64,000 bases of DNA, from NCBI GenBank assembly GCA_026125385.1, contig JAHCLG010000001.1, forward strand, positions 124,001 to 188,000, written 5' to 3'. Shown here in pieces: positions 57,010 to 64,000 of this stretch. The position numbers and the translations under genes are program-made. Within the stretch, counting starts at the first letter, position 1, and every line of letters begins with the position of its first letter. The notes beneath the pieces are model-generated. The model worked only from the letters and a program-made list of their open reading frames with translations, was not told the DNA's origin and did not search any database. This DNA comes from Legionellales bacterium (lineage in GTDB: Bacteria > Pseudomonadota > Gammaproteobacteria > JAHCLG01).

Positions 57010-58587
57010 TTAAAACCGCTCAATATTAGCTTCTTGCCAGGCGCGACGCATTGACTCGGGAATATTTCCTGCGATCAATTCACCGGGCTGAAGAAATTGA
57101 TAAATTTCATCAAAATGTTTAACCGTAGAATGATCAAGGCGACGATAGACATAACCCGGATGCATTTCTTTTACGGTTTTACAGCCAGTGGCACCGAGCA
57201 CTTCTAAAAAACTCTCGATTGTTTGGCGATGATAATTCGCTACTTTCGGGGCTTTGTCATCAATATCTAACGCGTACATTAATTTAGGATCTTGGGTGGT
57301 GATACCCGTCGGGCAACGATTACTGTTGCATCGTAATGATTGCACACAGCCTAACGAAAATAACATGGCGCGTGCGGCATTGCATAAATCCGCACCCATG
57401 GCTATTTTGCTGAGCATATCAAACCCTGAGGTAATTTTTCCGCTACAAATAATTTTTAATTTATCGCGTAAATTCATGCCGACTAAACAATTTTGCGCAA
57501 ACACTAAGGCATCGTTTAAAGGCGTTCCAATAAAATCGACAAATTCCACGGGGGCAGCACCCGTTCCACCTTCAGAGCCATCGATGGTAATGAAGTCGGG
57601 AAAAATTTGGGTTTCGAGCATGGCTTTACAAATTGCGATAAATTCCCGACGATGTCCTATACATAATTTAAATCCTACAGGTTTTCCTGTTGCTGCTTCT
57701 CGCAAGGTTTGTACGAATTCCAATAATCCGCGTGGCGAAGAAAATGTCGAATGTGCTGGTGGAGAAATAGCATCTTCATGGGCGGCAAGGCCACGAATTT
57801 CTGCAATTTCTTGAGAAACTTTTGCTGCTGGTAAAATGCCGCCATGAGCCGGTTTAGCACCTTGAGACAATTTAATTTCAATCATTTTAACCGCGGGATG
57901 TTGAGATTTTTCGCTAAATTTTGCTAAATCAAATTGGCCATTTGCCCCACGACAACCGAAATATCCTGTACCAATTTGCCAAATAATATCGCCACCTTCT
58001 TGCAAATGGTATGGGCTTAAACCGCCTTCACCGGTGTTGTGAGCAAAATTACCGAGCTTAGCTCCCCGATTTAATGCACGCACGGCATTTTTACTGATTG
58101 CGCCAAAACTCATCGCAGAAATATTTAAGCGCGACGCCGAGTAGGGTTGTGAGCATTGGTGATTACCAATCATGATCCGTGCTTCACTGCGATCGACTTT
58201 TTGCGGAGCCAAGGAATGATTTACCGATTCATAGCCATCACTATAGACATTACGTTGAGTGCCAAATGGTAAGGTATCGGTAATTCCTTCGGAACGTTGG
58301 TAAATCAAATTACGGATTTCATCGCTAAAGGGCGTGCCACTTTGATTGGTTTCAATAAAATATTGTTGGATTTGCGGACGCACGCGAATTAATAAATAGC
58401 GAAAATGACCGAGTACCGGATAATTGCGCAGAATATTTCGTTCAACTTGTAAAATATCATAAATGCCCAAACAAAAAAGTGGGATGAGTACCATTAAAGA
58501 ATAAAGGATACCTTGCCAGAAATAAGCAACACTCAACACGCCAGCAAAAATAATGAAACTGTAGAGCCAAAATAGTTTGCGATACAT
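57010..58587 (-). CDS. FMN-binding glutamate synthase family protein
   Basis: A 525-residue protein with an N-terminal membrane helix pair (about 5-43) and a complete glutamate-synthase-like FMN domain. Motifs include Met-Ser-Phe-Gly-Ala-Ile-Ser-Lys-Asn-Ala, a Gly-Glu-Gly-Gly-Leu-Ser-Pro-Tyr loop, Lys-Leu-Ser-Gln-Gly-Ala-Lys-Pro, Ile-Asp-Gly-Ser-Glu-Gly-Gly-Thr-Gly-Ala-Ala-Pro, and a Cys-(5)-Cys-Pro-Thr-Gly-Ile-Thr-Thr-Gln region that in GltB binds the Fe-S cluster. The amidotransferase domain of GltB is missing. The physiological substrate is unknown; this stand-alone form is common in proteobacteria. AGGAGA precedes the start. Confidence 0.9.
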   Translation of the reverse strand: MYRKLFWLYSFIIFAGVLSVAYFWQGILYSLMVLIPLFCLGIYDILQVERNILRNYPVLGHFRYLLIRVRPQIQQYFIETNQSGTPFSDEIRNLIYQRSEGITDTLPFGTQRNVYSDGYESVNHSLAPQKVDRSEARIMIGNHQCSQPYSASRLNISAMSFGAISKNAVRALNRGAKLGNFAHNTGEGGLSPYHLQEGGDIIWQIGTGYFGCRGANGQFDLAKFSEKSQHPAVKMIEIKLSQGAKPAHGGILPAAKVSQEIAEIRGLAAHEDAISPPAHSTFSSPRGLLEFVQTLREAATGKPVGFKLCIGHRREFIAICKAMLETQIFPDFITIDGSEGGTGAAPVEFVDFIGTPLNDALVFAQNCLVGMNLRDKLKIICSGKITSGFDMLSKIAMGADLCNAARAMLFSLGCVQSLRCNSNRCPTGITTQDPKLMYALDIDDKAPKVANYHRQTIESFLEVLGATGCKTVKEMHPGYVYRRLDHSTVKHFDEIYQFLQPGELIAGNIPESMRRAWQEANIERF

Positions 58588-58763
58588 GATGTAATCTCCT
58601 GCTGATAACCTGCAACAACTTTCTTGCTGTGAATAAAACTTTTTAAAATGCGGTTATTGTGGCACAAAAATTCACTGAAATAACTAAATAATTTTTTCAT
58701 TACAGAGAGGACTTGCAGCGCAATAATTTAGATTATATCGTTGAACTCAAAAAAGTATCCTAA

Positions 58764-60002
58764 TTATTTTGTCGGTTCTGCATTAGGATTTACAATTTTA
58801 TGCTTTCCCGAGGCATGACGAGCGCGTCTTTCAACATCGATATATTTATCCGTTATTGCACTTGATCCATGTCCGGCATCATCGCGCACATGTTCACGCG
58901 GACGAATTTTAACATCCTCTGAAATTCCAGTATGGCGTAGCCAATGCACCGTTGCAGCCGTTAATTGATTAGCGTCGTCGATAAAACCATCAGCGCGTAA
59001 TTGCTCTATACTGCAATCAAAACAATATTGTACGATACTGCGAATTTGTCGGGTGCTGGTGATAGGACCACCACCACCACGTTGCTTAAATAAGAGTGGG
59101 GTATTTTCGGCGATGCTAGGATAGGGTGGAAGTCCTAAACTTTGACGATAACGTTTTAACGCTGCCAACATCGCATCACTCACCACAATACTACGTTCTT
59201 TATTGCCTTTACCCACGGTTTTAAACCACCAATGCTGATCGCTGTCTTGATAAAAATCGCCCATGGTCGGTTGCCATCGCGCACTGGCAGCTAATTCTGA
59301 AATTCGCAAATATAAACTGTATAACGCATTCATAATAAATAAAGTGCGCTCATGTTGTTGAGGGTTGTCGTGCGCTAATTTTTCTGCGGTTTCAATCACA
59401 TAAATCCATTGTAATTCCGATAAACGACGAATGGGTGATTGCGCGTGTTGTTTGCGAATAAATTTACTTTTTTGGCGAATTTGAGCCACAGGATTCGCGG
59501 TGATAGCATCTTCTTGAATTAAAAATTGATAAAAACTGCTAAGCACCGCAAACAGCGCTTGTAAGGCTTTTTGGGAAAATTGATATTGGGTAATGTTGGC
59601 CTGCAAACCCTGGCGAGCTTCTACTTTACTAATACTCGCAACAAAGGGTCGCCACTGAGGATTCGGCAGGCGATTTCCCGCGTCATCAATAAATCGCGAG
59701 ACGTGTTTAGCGGTGATCCAGCTGAGCGGTGGATGTTGGCAAAATTCTATAAACGCTTCGATATCACTGCGTTTTAACGTTAATATCGACTGTTGTCGAA
59801 TCACCCATGCCCATTGCAGCAAACGTTCGAGATCGCGACGATAGGCGTTAAACGTGGCCTCGCTGCCGCGATAGGCATGTAAAAAATCTAAGGCTAATTG
59901 AAATTCACGCCTATAGAATTGCGCCAAAGAAGGAATATTTTCGGGATGACGCGTAAAAAATTGCAAGGAATCAAAAAGCGGAGTGAGCACTATTTCGTTC
60001 AT
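58764..60002 (-). CDS. Tyrosine recombinase / integrase
   Basis: A 412-residue recombinase. The N-terminal core-binding domain is about 30-190; the catalytic domain follows. The first catalytic Arg is in Leu-Tyr-Leu-Arg-Ile-Ser-Glu-Leu (about residue 233), the Lys in Gly-Lys-Gly-Asn-Lys-Glu-Arg, the His/Arg in Thr-Val-His-Trp-Leu-Arg-His-Thr-Gly, and the Gly-His/Tyr in Ala-Gly-His-Gly-Ser-Ser-Ala-Ile-Thr-Asp-Lys-Tyr. All are present. It is not next to a tRNA or phage genes, and it starts only 1 nt after the MFS gene ends, so it looks resident or domesticated. Target site unknown. Confidence 0.88.
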   Translation of the reverse strand: MNEIVLTPLFDSLQFFTRHPENIPSLAQFYRREFQLALDFLHAYRGSEATFNAYRRDLERLLQWAWVIRQQSILTLKRSDIEAFIEFCQHPPLSWITAKHVSRFIDDAGNRLPNPQWRPFVASISKVEARQGLQANITQYQFSQKALQALFAVLSSFYQFLIQEDAITANPVAQIRQKSKFIRKQHAQSPIRRLSELQWIYVIETAEKLAHDNPQQHERTLFIMNALYSLYLRISELAASARWQPTMGDFYQDSDQHWWFKTVGKGNKERSIVVSDAMLAALKRYRQSLGLPPYPSIAENTPLLFKQRGGGGPITSTRQIRSIVQYCFDCSIEQLRADGFIDDANQLTAATVHWLRHTGISEDVKIRPREHVRDDAGHGSSAITDKYIDVERRARHASGKHKIVNPNAEPTK

Positions 60003-60003
60003 A

Positions 60004-61308
60004 TTAATGATGATTACCCCTCTTAGGAATTTTAATCAATAGACTAATGAGCGCCGATAGTAAAAAGGCGAGGGGAATAATACTCAATGCATGAGTAAAA
60101 TTCATGGTGGCGGGACTCGATTCAGACAGTAGTGCTCCGACAATTAAATGAAAAATGGCCGCACTTAAAGTAATGATCATATTGGTAACAGCGACACCCG
60201 TACCAGCAATATTCTTAGGTACTAATTCATTAAAAATTTTCCACACCACGACTTGTGCACTTGAAAATATACCAAATAAAAATAATGAAAAAAAAACATT
60301 ATGGTTAATATGGCTGGGAAAATAAATTAATATTATTGCGTTTGCCGCAGCAAAAAGTGAAAAGAAAAAAATTAACCGACGGTACCAGTGGATCCGATCG
60401 GCTATCCAGCCGATGAATGGTGAGCCAATTGCCCAGCCCAAAAATAAGAGTAAAATGCCCCAAGAACTTTGTCGACGGGTTAGGTGATAAGTTTGCTGTA
60501 AAAAACTAATGCCCCAGAGTCCTGCAAAAATTGAAGTGGGCAAATAATATAAACTGCCTACAATACCATTTAAAACAACGCCCTGACGCAAATAACGTAG
60601 TGGATTCCAGCGGGAAAATAAGGTTTTATTGAGATTAAATAATTGAATTAATTGTTGATAAATCCTGATAAACTCTAATTTAATTAAACTTTTTTCTTGT
60701 GCTCTGTGCAATAATAACCGAGACGAAATGAGCAATACGATGACCAGTAATAAACAAAATAAAGCAATAGCACCATAAATAAAATGCCAGGGAATATAAT
60801 GCATTATATAAGCAGTAATCATTTGCATGCTGGCAGCAGTGAGCGTACCCAGTGCGATGGTAATAGCGGCAATGGTAGTAAAATAACGCTCATGCAAATA
60901 ACATTTAGCAAAATAGAGTACACCAATAAACGAAAATGCCGAAAAAGCACCAATAAAAAATCGCCATAACAACGCTAACCACGCTTGCTGGCTAAACGTA
61001 AATAATGAAAAGAACATAGTACACGCTAAAATAGATAGACAAAAAATAGTAATAAAATCGTAACGATCCAGCAAAATTCCTGCGGGAATTTGCATGATGA
61101 CATAGCCGACATAAAAAGCTGAACCCATGGCTCCAATACCAAAAGGCGTGGTGTGATATTGCTGCATGAGCGCTACTACCACTAGGCTTGGGGAAATGCG
61201 AAAAAAATAATCCAAGCAATAAAATATAATACTACACGTTAAAATGGTATAAATGGCTAACGGGTAGCGTTGATTTGCTCGCATAGGCTTTTGCAGTGGT
61301 AAACTCAA
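60004..61308 (-). CDS. MFS transporter
   Basis: A 434-residue major facilitator protein with about 12 hydrophobic segments and a cytosolic middle loop (about 185-235). The loop after TM2 has Pro-Ala-Gly-Ile-Leu-Leu-Asp-Arg-Tyr-Asp, the usual MFS motif A form; its counterpart in the second half is Gly-Trp-Ile-Ala-Asp-Arg. Substrate is not evident. The start at 61308 could also be the internal Met at residue 9. It lies immediately upstream of the recombinase gene with a 1-nt gap and is divergent from the 61421 gene. Confidence 0.87.
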   Translation of the reverse strand: MSLPLQKPMRANQRYPLAIYTILTCSIIFYCLDYFFRISPSLVVVALMQQYHTTPFGIGAMGSAFYVGYVIMQIPAGILLDRYDFITIFCLSILACTMFFSLFTFSQQAWLALLWRFFIGAFSAFSFIGVLYFAKCYLHERYFTTIAAITIALGTLTAASMQMITAYIMHYIPWHFIYGAIALFCLLLVIVLLISSRLLLHRAQEKSLIKLEFIRIYQQLIQLFNLNKTLFSRWNPLRYLRQGVVLNGIVGSLYYLPTSIFAGLWGISFLQQTYHLTRRQSSWGILLLFLGWAIGSPFIGWIADRIHWYRRLIFFFSLFAAANAIILIYFPSHINHNVFFSLFLFGIFSSAQVVVWKIFNELVPKNIAGTGVAVTNMIITLSAAIFHLIVGALLSESSPATMNFTHALSIIPLAFLLSALISLLIKIPKRGNHH

Positions 61309-61420
61309 AAACCGTATTATACGCGTAACTTGCCTTACAAGAAAATTTTTTTAGTGACTTCCCTTAAAGAGTAATAGTCGCTAGACTGTGGCTCAATGAA
61401 TTGATTGCGAGAATAACGTC

Positions 61421-61780
61421 ATGTCAAGCATAGACTATAGCTTACTTGCCGAACAATTCCTAAGCGGTGTTTGGGAATGGCAGCCACAAGAATCCTGTTT
61501 AACAAAATATTTGGGCGATAACCATCAGTTAAATGAATTAAAATTACTGGAGGATGAAAAGGGTAATCTTACGACAGAATTCAAAGATGCGATTTTACAG
61601 TTGTTAGGTAAAGACGTAACGTCTGCTGTTGTGGGTCCTTTTGGAGACGAAGATTTTTTTTATGGCACCGATTATGATGGTACTACTAGTTATTTTCTCC
61701 AACTTTACCAAGTTTCTGAGTCTGTTTTACAACAATTAAGCACTCAGCTTGAAATTGAAATTCATGAAATCGAGGAATAA
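61421..61780 (+). CDS. Unrecognised small acidic protein
   Basis: A 119-residue cytosolic protein, strongly acidic, with no membrane segment. It has a Trp-Glu-Trp-Gln-Pro segment (residues 18-22), a Gly-Pro-Phe-Gly-Asp-Glu-Asp-Phe-Phe motif and a Tyr-Asp-Gly-Thr-Thr-Ser-Tyr loop. It ends 3 nt before murI and is probably co-transcribed with it. No function is assigned. Confidence 0.7.
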   Translation: MSSIDYSLLAEQFLSGVWEWQPQESCLTKYLGDNHQLNELKLLEDEKGNLTTEFKDAILQLLGKDVTSAVVGPFGDEDFFYGTDYDGTTSYFLQLYQVSESVLQQLSTQLEIEIHEIEE

Positions 61781-61783
61781 GCT

Positions 61784-62602
61784 ATGTCACTAGCACCGAT
61801 TGGTGTGTTTGATTCAGGAGTAGGTGGACTAACCGTGTTAAAAGCGCTGGAAGCCACACTTCCCTGTGAAAAATTTATTTATTTGGGTGATACGGCACGC
61901 TTACCTTATGGCATTAAAAGCGAACACACCGTACAAGTTTATAGTGAACAAATCACTCGTTTTTTATTACAACATCAGATTAAACTGTTGGTCATCGCCT
62001 GTAATACGGCATCGAGTTTAGCCTTAGACTATTTACAACATCAATTTCCAGATTTAATGATTGTGGGTGTGGTAAAACCTGGCGCTTTGTATGCGGCTCA
62101 ACAATCTCGCAGTCATCATTTAGGAATTTTAGCAACCGAAGCGACTATTCGCGCCGGCGGGTATCAACGCGAAATTTTAAACCATAATCCACAGGCTGTG
62201 ATCAATACGTGTAGTTGTGGAATGCTCGTTGCTCTAGCTGAGGAAGGTTGGCATTTTGATGAGGTGAGTATTGCTGTCGCCAAAAAATATTTAGAACCGA
62301 TGTTTGCAGAGGATAATGCGATTGATACCTTAGTCTTAGGCTGCACGCATTTTCCGTTACTGAAACCCGCCATTAATCACGTCTTATCTAGCGATGTGCA
62401 ATTAATCGATTCCGCAGAAGTCACCGCTCAAACGGTTGCTGAATTATTAAAACAACATCAGTTACAACACCCCCATCAGCAAAATCAACTAGAACATTCA
62501 CAATTTTTTGTAACCGATTCTCCAGAACGTTTTGCCAAAATCAGCGAGCGCTTTTTAGGCCGTGCCTTGCGCGTAGAACAAGTACAGTGGATTGATTTAT
62601 AA
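61784..62602 (+). CDS. murI: Glutamate racemase
   Basis: Makes D-glutamate for peptidoglycan. The 272-residue protein has Gly-Val-Phe-Asp-Ser-Gly-Val-Gly-Gly-Leu-Thr, Leu-Gly-Asp-Thr-Ala-Arg-Leu-Pro-Tyr, the first catalytic Cys in Ile-Ala-Cys-Asn-Thr-Ala-Ser and the second in Leu-Gly-Cys-Thr-His-Phe-Pro. All hallmarks of MurI are intact, and length is typical. Confidence 0.96.
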   Translation: MSLAPIGVFDSGVGGLTVLKALEATLPCEKFIYLGDTARLPYGIKSEHTVQVYSEQITRFLLQHQIKLLVIACNTASSLALDYLQHQFPDLMIVGVVKPGALYAAQQSRSHHLGILATEATIRAGGYQREILNHNPQAVINTCSCGMLVALAEEGWHFDEVSIAVAKKYLEPMFAEDNAIDTLVLGCTHFPLLKPAINHVLSSDVQLIDSAEVTAQTVAELLKQHQLQHPHQQNQLEHSQFFVTDSPERFAKISERFLGRALRVEQVQWIDL

Positions 62603-62627
62603 TTACTGATTTTAGAAGGAAAATCCC

Positions 62628-63212
62628 ATGAGTTGGTCGATCCCCAGTATGATGCAAGGTGAGTATGTTAGCTTACAACCTTTAGCCATAGAGCATGCTC
62701 CCGCATTAGCGAAAGCCGTTGAGGATGGCGAATTATGGAAATTATGGTTTGCAACTGTGCCTTCCCCTGACAATATGCTAGCCGAAATTCAACGTCGCTT
62801 AAATTTGCAAGAAAAGGGCACGATGCTACCTTTTACGGTTATTGAAAATCAAACCCAGCAACCTATTGGTATGACGACTTACTACAATTTGGATGAAAAG
62901 CACAAACGGGTTGAAATCGGCTGGACTTGGTATCAAAAAAACAAACAACAGACCCCCGTTAATACCGAATGTAAATTATTATTAACCCATGCCTTCGAAA
63001 AACTGCACTGTAACGTGGTGGGGTTTCGGGTTAATTTTTTTAATCAGGCGAGTCGAAAAGCGGTTGAACGTTTAGGCGCAAAACTAGATGGCATATTACG
63101 CAATCAACGAATTTTAAAAAATGGTATTATATCGGATGACTGTGCTTACAGTATTGTTAAAAGTGAATGGCCAGGGGTAAAGCATAATTTACTGTGGAAA
63201 CTACAATCTTAA
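62628..63212 (+). CDS. GNAT N-acetyltransferase (RimJ/RimL-like)
   Basis: A 194-residue acetyltransferase. It begins with a Val-Ser-Leu-Gln-Pro-Leu-Ala segment and contains a Gly-Met-Thr-Thr-Tyr-Tyr strand, a Val-Glu-Ile-Gly-Trp-Thr-Trp strand and an Asn-Gln-Ala-Ser-Arg-Lys-Ala-Val-Glu-Arg-Leu-Gly-Ala helix, as in proteins that acetylate protein N termini or amines. The acetyl-CoA loop (Gln/Arg-x-x-Gly-x-Gly/Ala) is poorly conserved, as often in this branch. AGAAGGAAA precedes the start. Substrate unknown. Confidence 0.87.
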   Translation: MSWSIPSMMQGEYVSLQPLAIEHAPALAKAVEDGELWKLWFATVPSPDNMLAEIQRRLNLQEKGTMLPFTVIENQTQQPIGMTTYYNLDEKHKRVEIGWTWYQKNKQQTPVNTECKLLLTHAFEKLHCNVVGFRVNFFNQASRKAVERLGAKLDGILRNQRILKNGIISDDCAYSIVKSEWPGVKHNLLWKLQS

Positions 63213-63239
63213 CTTCCGATAATAAAGATTATCGGAAGT
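63212..63239 (+). terminator. Hairpin after GNAT gene
   Basis: Arms ACTTCCGATAAT and ATTATCGGAAGT (12 perfect bp) around loop AAAG, starting at the last base of the stop codon. The T-run is weak, so it may be a bidirectional or partial terminator. Confidence 0.6.
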
Positions 63240-63241
63240 AT

Positions 63242-63275
63242 TGTAGCCTGGAACGTAACGCAGCGGAGATCCAGG
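63242..63275. repeat. REP-like imperfect palindrome
   Basis: A short element beginning TGTAGCC, with CCTGGA (63247) and TCCAGG (63270) arms around a CG-rich centre. It has the layout of dispersed intergenic repeats of the form TGTAGCCCGG...CCGGG in gammaproteobacteria. Only one copy is visible here, so its status as a genomic repeat is unproven. The rest of the gap to 63413 shows nothing else. Confidence 0.4.
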
Positions 63276-63413
63276 TCTTCGTTCTTCTAAGATGAAATTT
63301 TAGCCGCAAGATGAAGATACCACTTTGTTAATACCATATAACGCCATGGTACTGTCCAAATAAAGCTGAGGGAAGCAGCAATCATTTGCCAATTAGCAAC
63401 ATAACGCCCCGCC

Positions 63414-64000
63414 CTATAAGGGTTTAAAATCACTTGCTGAGGGATTTTCCGCTTTGCCCATAATGGAATAATGCCTTGGAAAATACCAGCCTAATGCTTG
63501 CAAAAACTGTCGAAACTCGGGTTCATTTTTAAAATCTTGTGGCGTGATATTAAATGCCAAATCTTTTTGGATGCCATCATGGGTTTTTTCCATGATGAGT
63601 GACACTTTTGGAGATAATATTCCATTTCCTTTAAAGAATTCCCGGAGAATATTTCTTGTTACATCCGGCAAAACTGATTGAGCAGGTTCACCAACCACTA
63701 AATGCGTGCCTGAGGGAAATACTTCATCATGATTTTTTATATTGAATAATTCGTGCGGTGAATAAAATTCTTTATTGAGTTTGAAATTAAGAATATCCCC
63801 ATACGTAAATACCCAATCGGGTTGATCCCCGCTCGGATTGATGACAATTCCCAGCCCATTTGCCAATAAAAAATCATCCACCATTTTTTCAATGACAAAA
63901 CACTCAAAATGTTTTCCAGGCTCTGGCAGCAATAATTGAAAATAGGGAAATCCATCGGGTCCGGTGATAACCTGTGGCTCACCACAGCGAAAACTTGCGG
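63414..64000 (-). CDS. Unrecognised protein, N terminus beyond right edge
   Basis: The minus-strand frame stays open up to the window edge; about 195 residues are visible. The edge-near part reads Gly-Glu-Pro-Gln-Val-Ile-Thr-Gly-Pro-Asp-Gly-Phe-Pro, followed by a Phe-Val-Ile-Glu-Lys-Met-Val-Asp-Asp-Phe helix and Gly-Ile-Val-Ile-Asn-Pro. No signal peptide or known motif is visible in this part. An internal TTG at 63932 is not a likely start because the open frame and similar composition continue upstream. Confidence 0.65.
   Translation of the reverse strand, partial: ASFRCGEPQVITGPDGFPYFQLLLPEPGKHFECFVIEKMVDDFLLANGLGIVINPSGDQPDWVFTYGDILNFKLNKEFYSPHELFNIKNHDEVFPSGTHLVVGEPAQSVLPDVTRNILREFFKGNGILSPKVSLIMEKTHDGIQKDLAFNITPQDFKNEPEFRQFLQALGWYFPRHYSIMGKAENPSASDFKPL

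Noticed and set aside
57254-57814. 186-codon + frame inside the glutamate-synthase-like gene
   Set aside because: Antisense shadow of a strongly conserved minus-strand enzyme; no ribosome site or domain.
1-64000. CRISPR array
   Set aside because: No regularly spaced short repeats were seen anywhere; the repeated elements found are two tRNA scars, leaders and hairpins.
1-64000. Insertion sequences
   Set aside because: No transposase-like protein or terminal inverted repeats with target duplications were recognised.

Overview
The window is AT-rich DNA (by eye roughly 38-40% G+C) from a gammaproteobacterium. The core genes support this: fdxA next to a yoaA-type helicase and tsaB, then DUF1853, murI, pabB/pabA and an FMN-binding glutamate-synthase-like protein. 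Low G+C, a giant Rhs protein and this gene mix suggest a Legionellales/Coxiella-like, possibly host-associated lineage. That placement is inference; no rRNA gene or other phylogenetic marker is present.

Positions 1-31676 are the right part of an integrative conjugative element of the genomic-island type (ICEHin1056/PFGI-1-like T4SS, MPF-G). Almost everything is on the + strand. 1-18.5 kb encodes the transfer apparatus in near-canonical order: PFL_4693, a cell-wall enzyme, PFL_4695, TraD, PFL_4697, an unknown protein, RAQPRD, DUF3262, DUF2976, DUF3487, DUF2895, DUF3438, the TraB-like PFL_4705, a lipoprotein, the TraC ATPase, a degenerate methylase, PFL_4710, PFL_4711 and TraG_N. 18.5-24.1 kb carries topB, a DsbA-like protein, a TraI_2-type relaxase relative and PFL_4669. 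24.1-29.8 kb is a maintenance and anti-restriction module: an SSB-like protein, RadC, DUF3560 and two N6-adenine methylases. Its genes have elaborate structured leaders, and most are separated by intrinsic terminators. 29.9-31.25 kb holds a small excisionase-like gene and the tyrosine integrase, and the element ends at a 3'-tRNA-Leu fragment (31621-31676).

Two proteins in the element look catalytically dead. The TraI relative lacks the histidine-rich and HD motifs of MOBH relaxases, and the methylase at 13.6 kb lacks both its SAM-binding and SPPY motifs. An L,D-transpeptidase sits where a lytic transglycosylase is usual. The T4SS may therefore be transfer-defective or repurposed, unless another relaxase lies to the left.

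Positions 31679-34258 form a small second island between two 56-bp tRNA-Leu 3' fragments (52/56 identical). It carries an AbiEi/AbiEii toxin-antitoxin pair with a perfect 20+20 bp palindrome in its promoter region, and an SRPBCC-domain protein. Just beyond the second scar is a HepT/MntA toxin-antitoxin pair abutting pabB-pabA.

Positions 34960-64000 look chromosomal. They hold pabB-pabA, a hybrid histidine kinase, a frameshifted DUF4160 remnant, a 4000-residue YD/Rhs-repeat protein (12 kb, minus strand), a WaaG-like glycosyltransferase, fdxA-yoaA-tsaB-DUF1853, a small secreted protein, a glutamate-synthase-like FMN enzyme, a tyrosine recombinase next to an MFS transporter, murI, a GNAT acetyltransferase and a gene running off the right edge.

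The items most worth following up are the family of Shine-Dalgarno-masking tandem-hairpin leaders with the neighbouring three-way-junction RNA candidate, the pseudo-relaxase and pseudo-methylase, the nested tRNA-Leu scars with their toxin-antitoxin cargo, and the giant Rhs protein with tandem LIR-like motifs.
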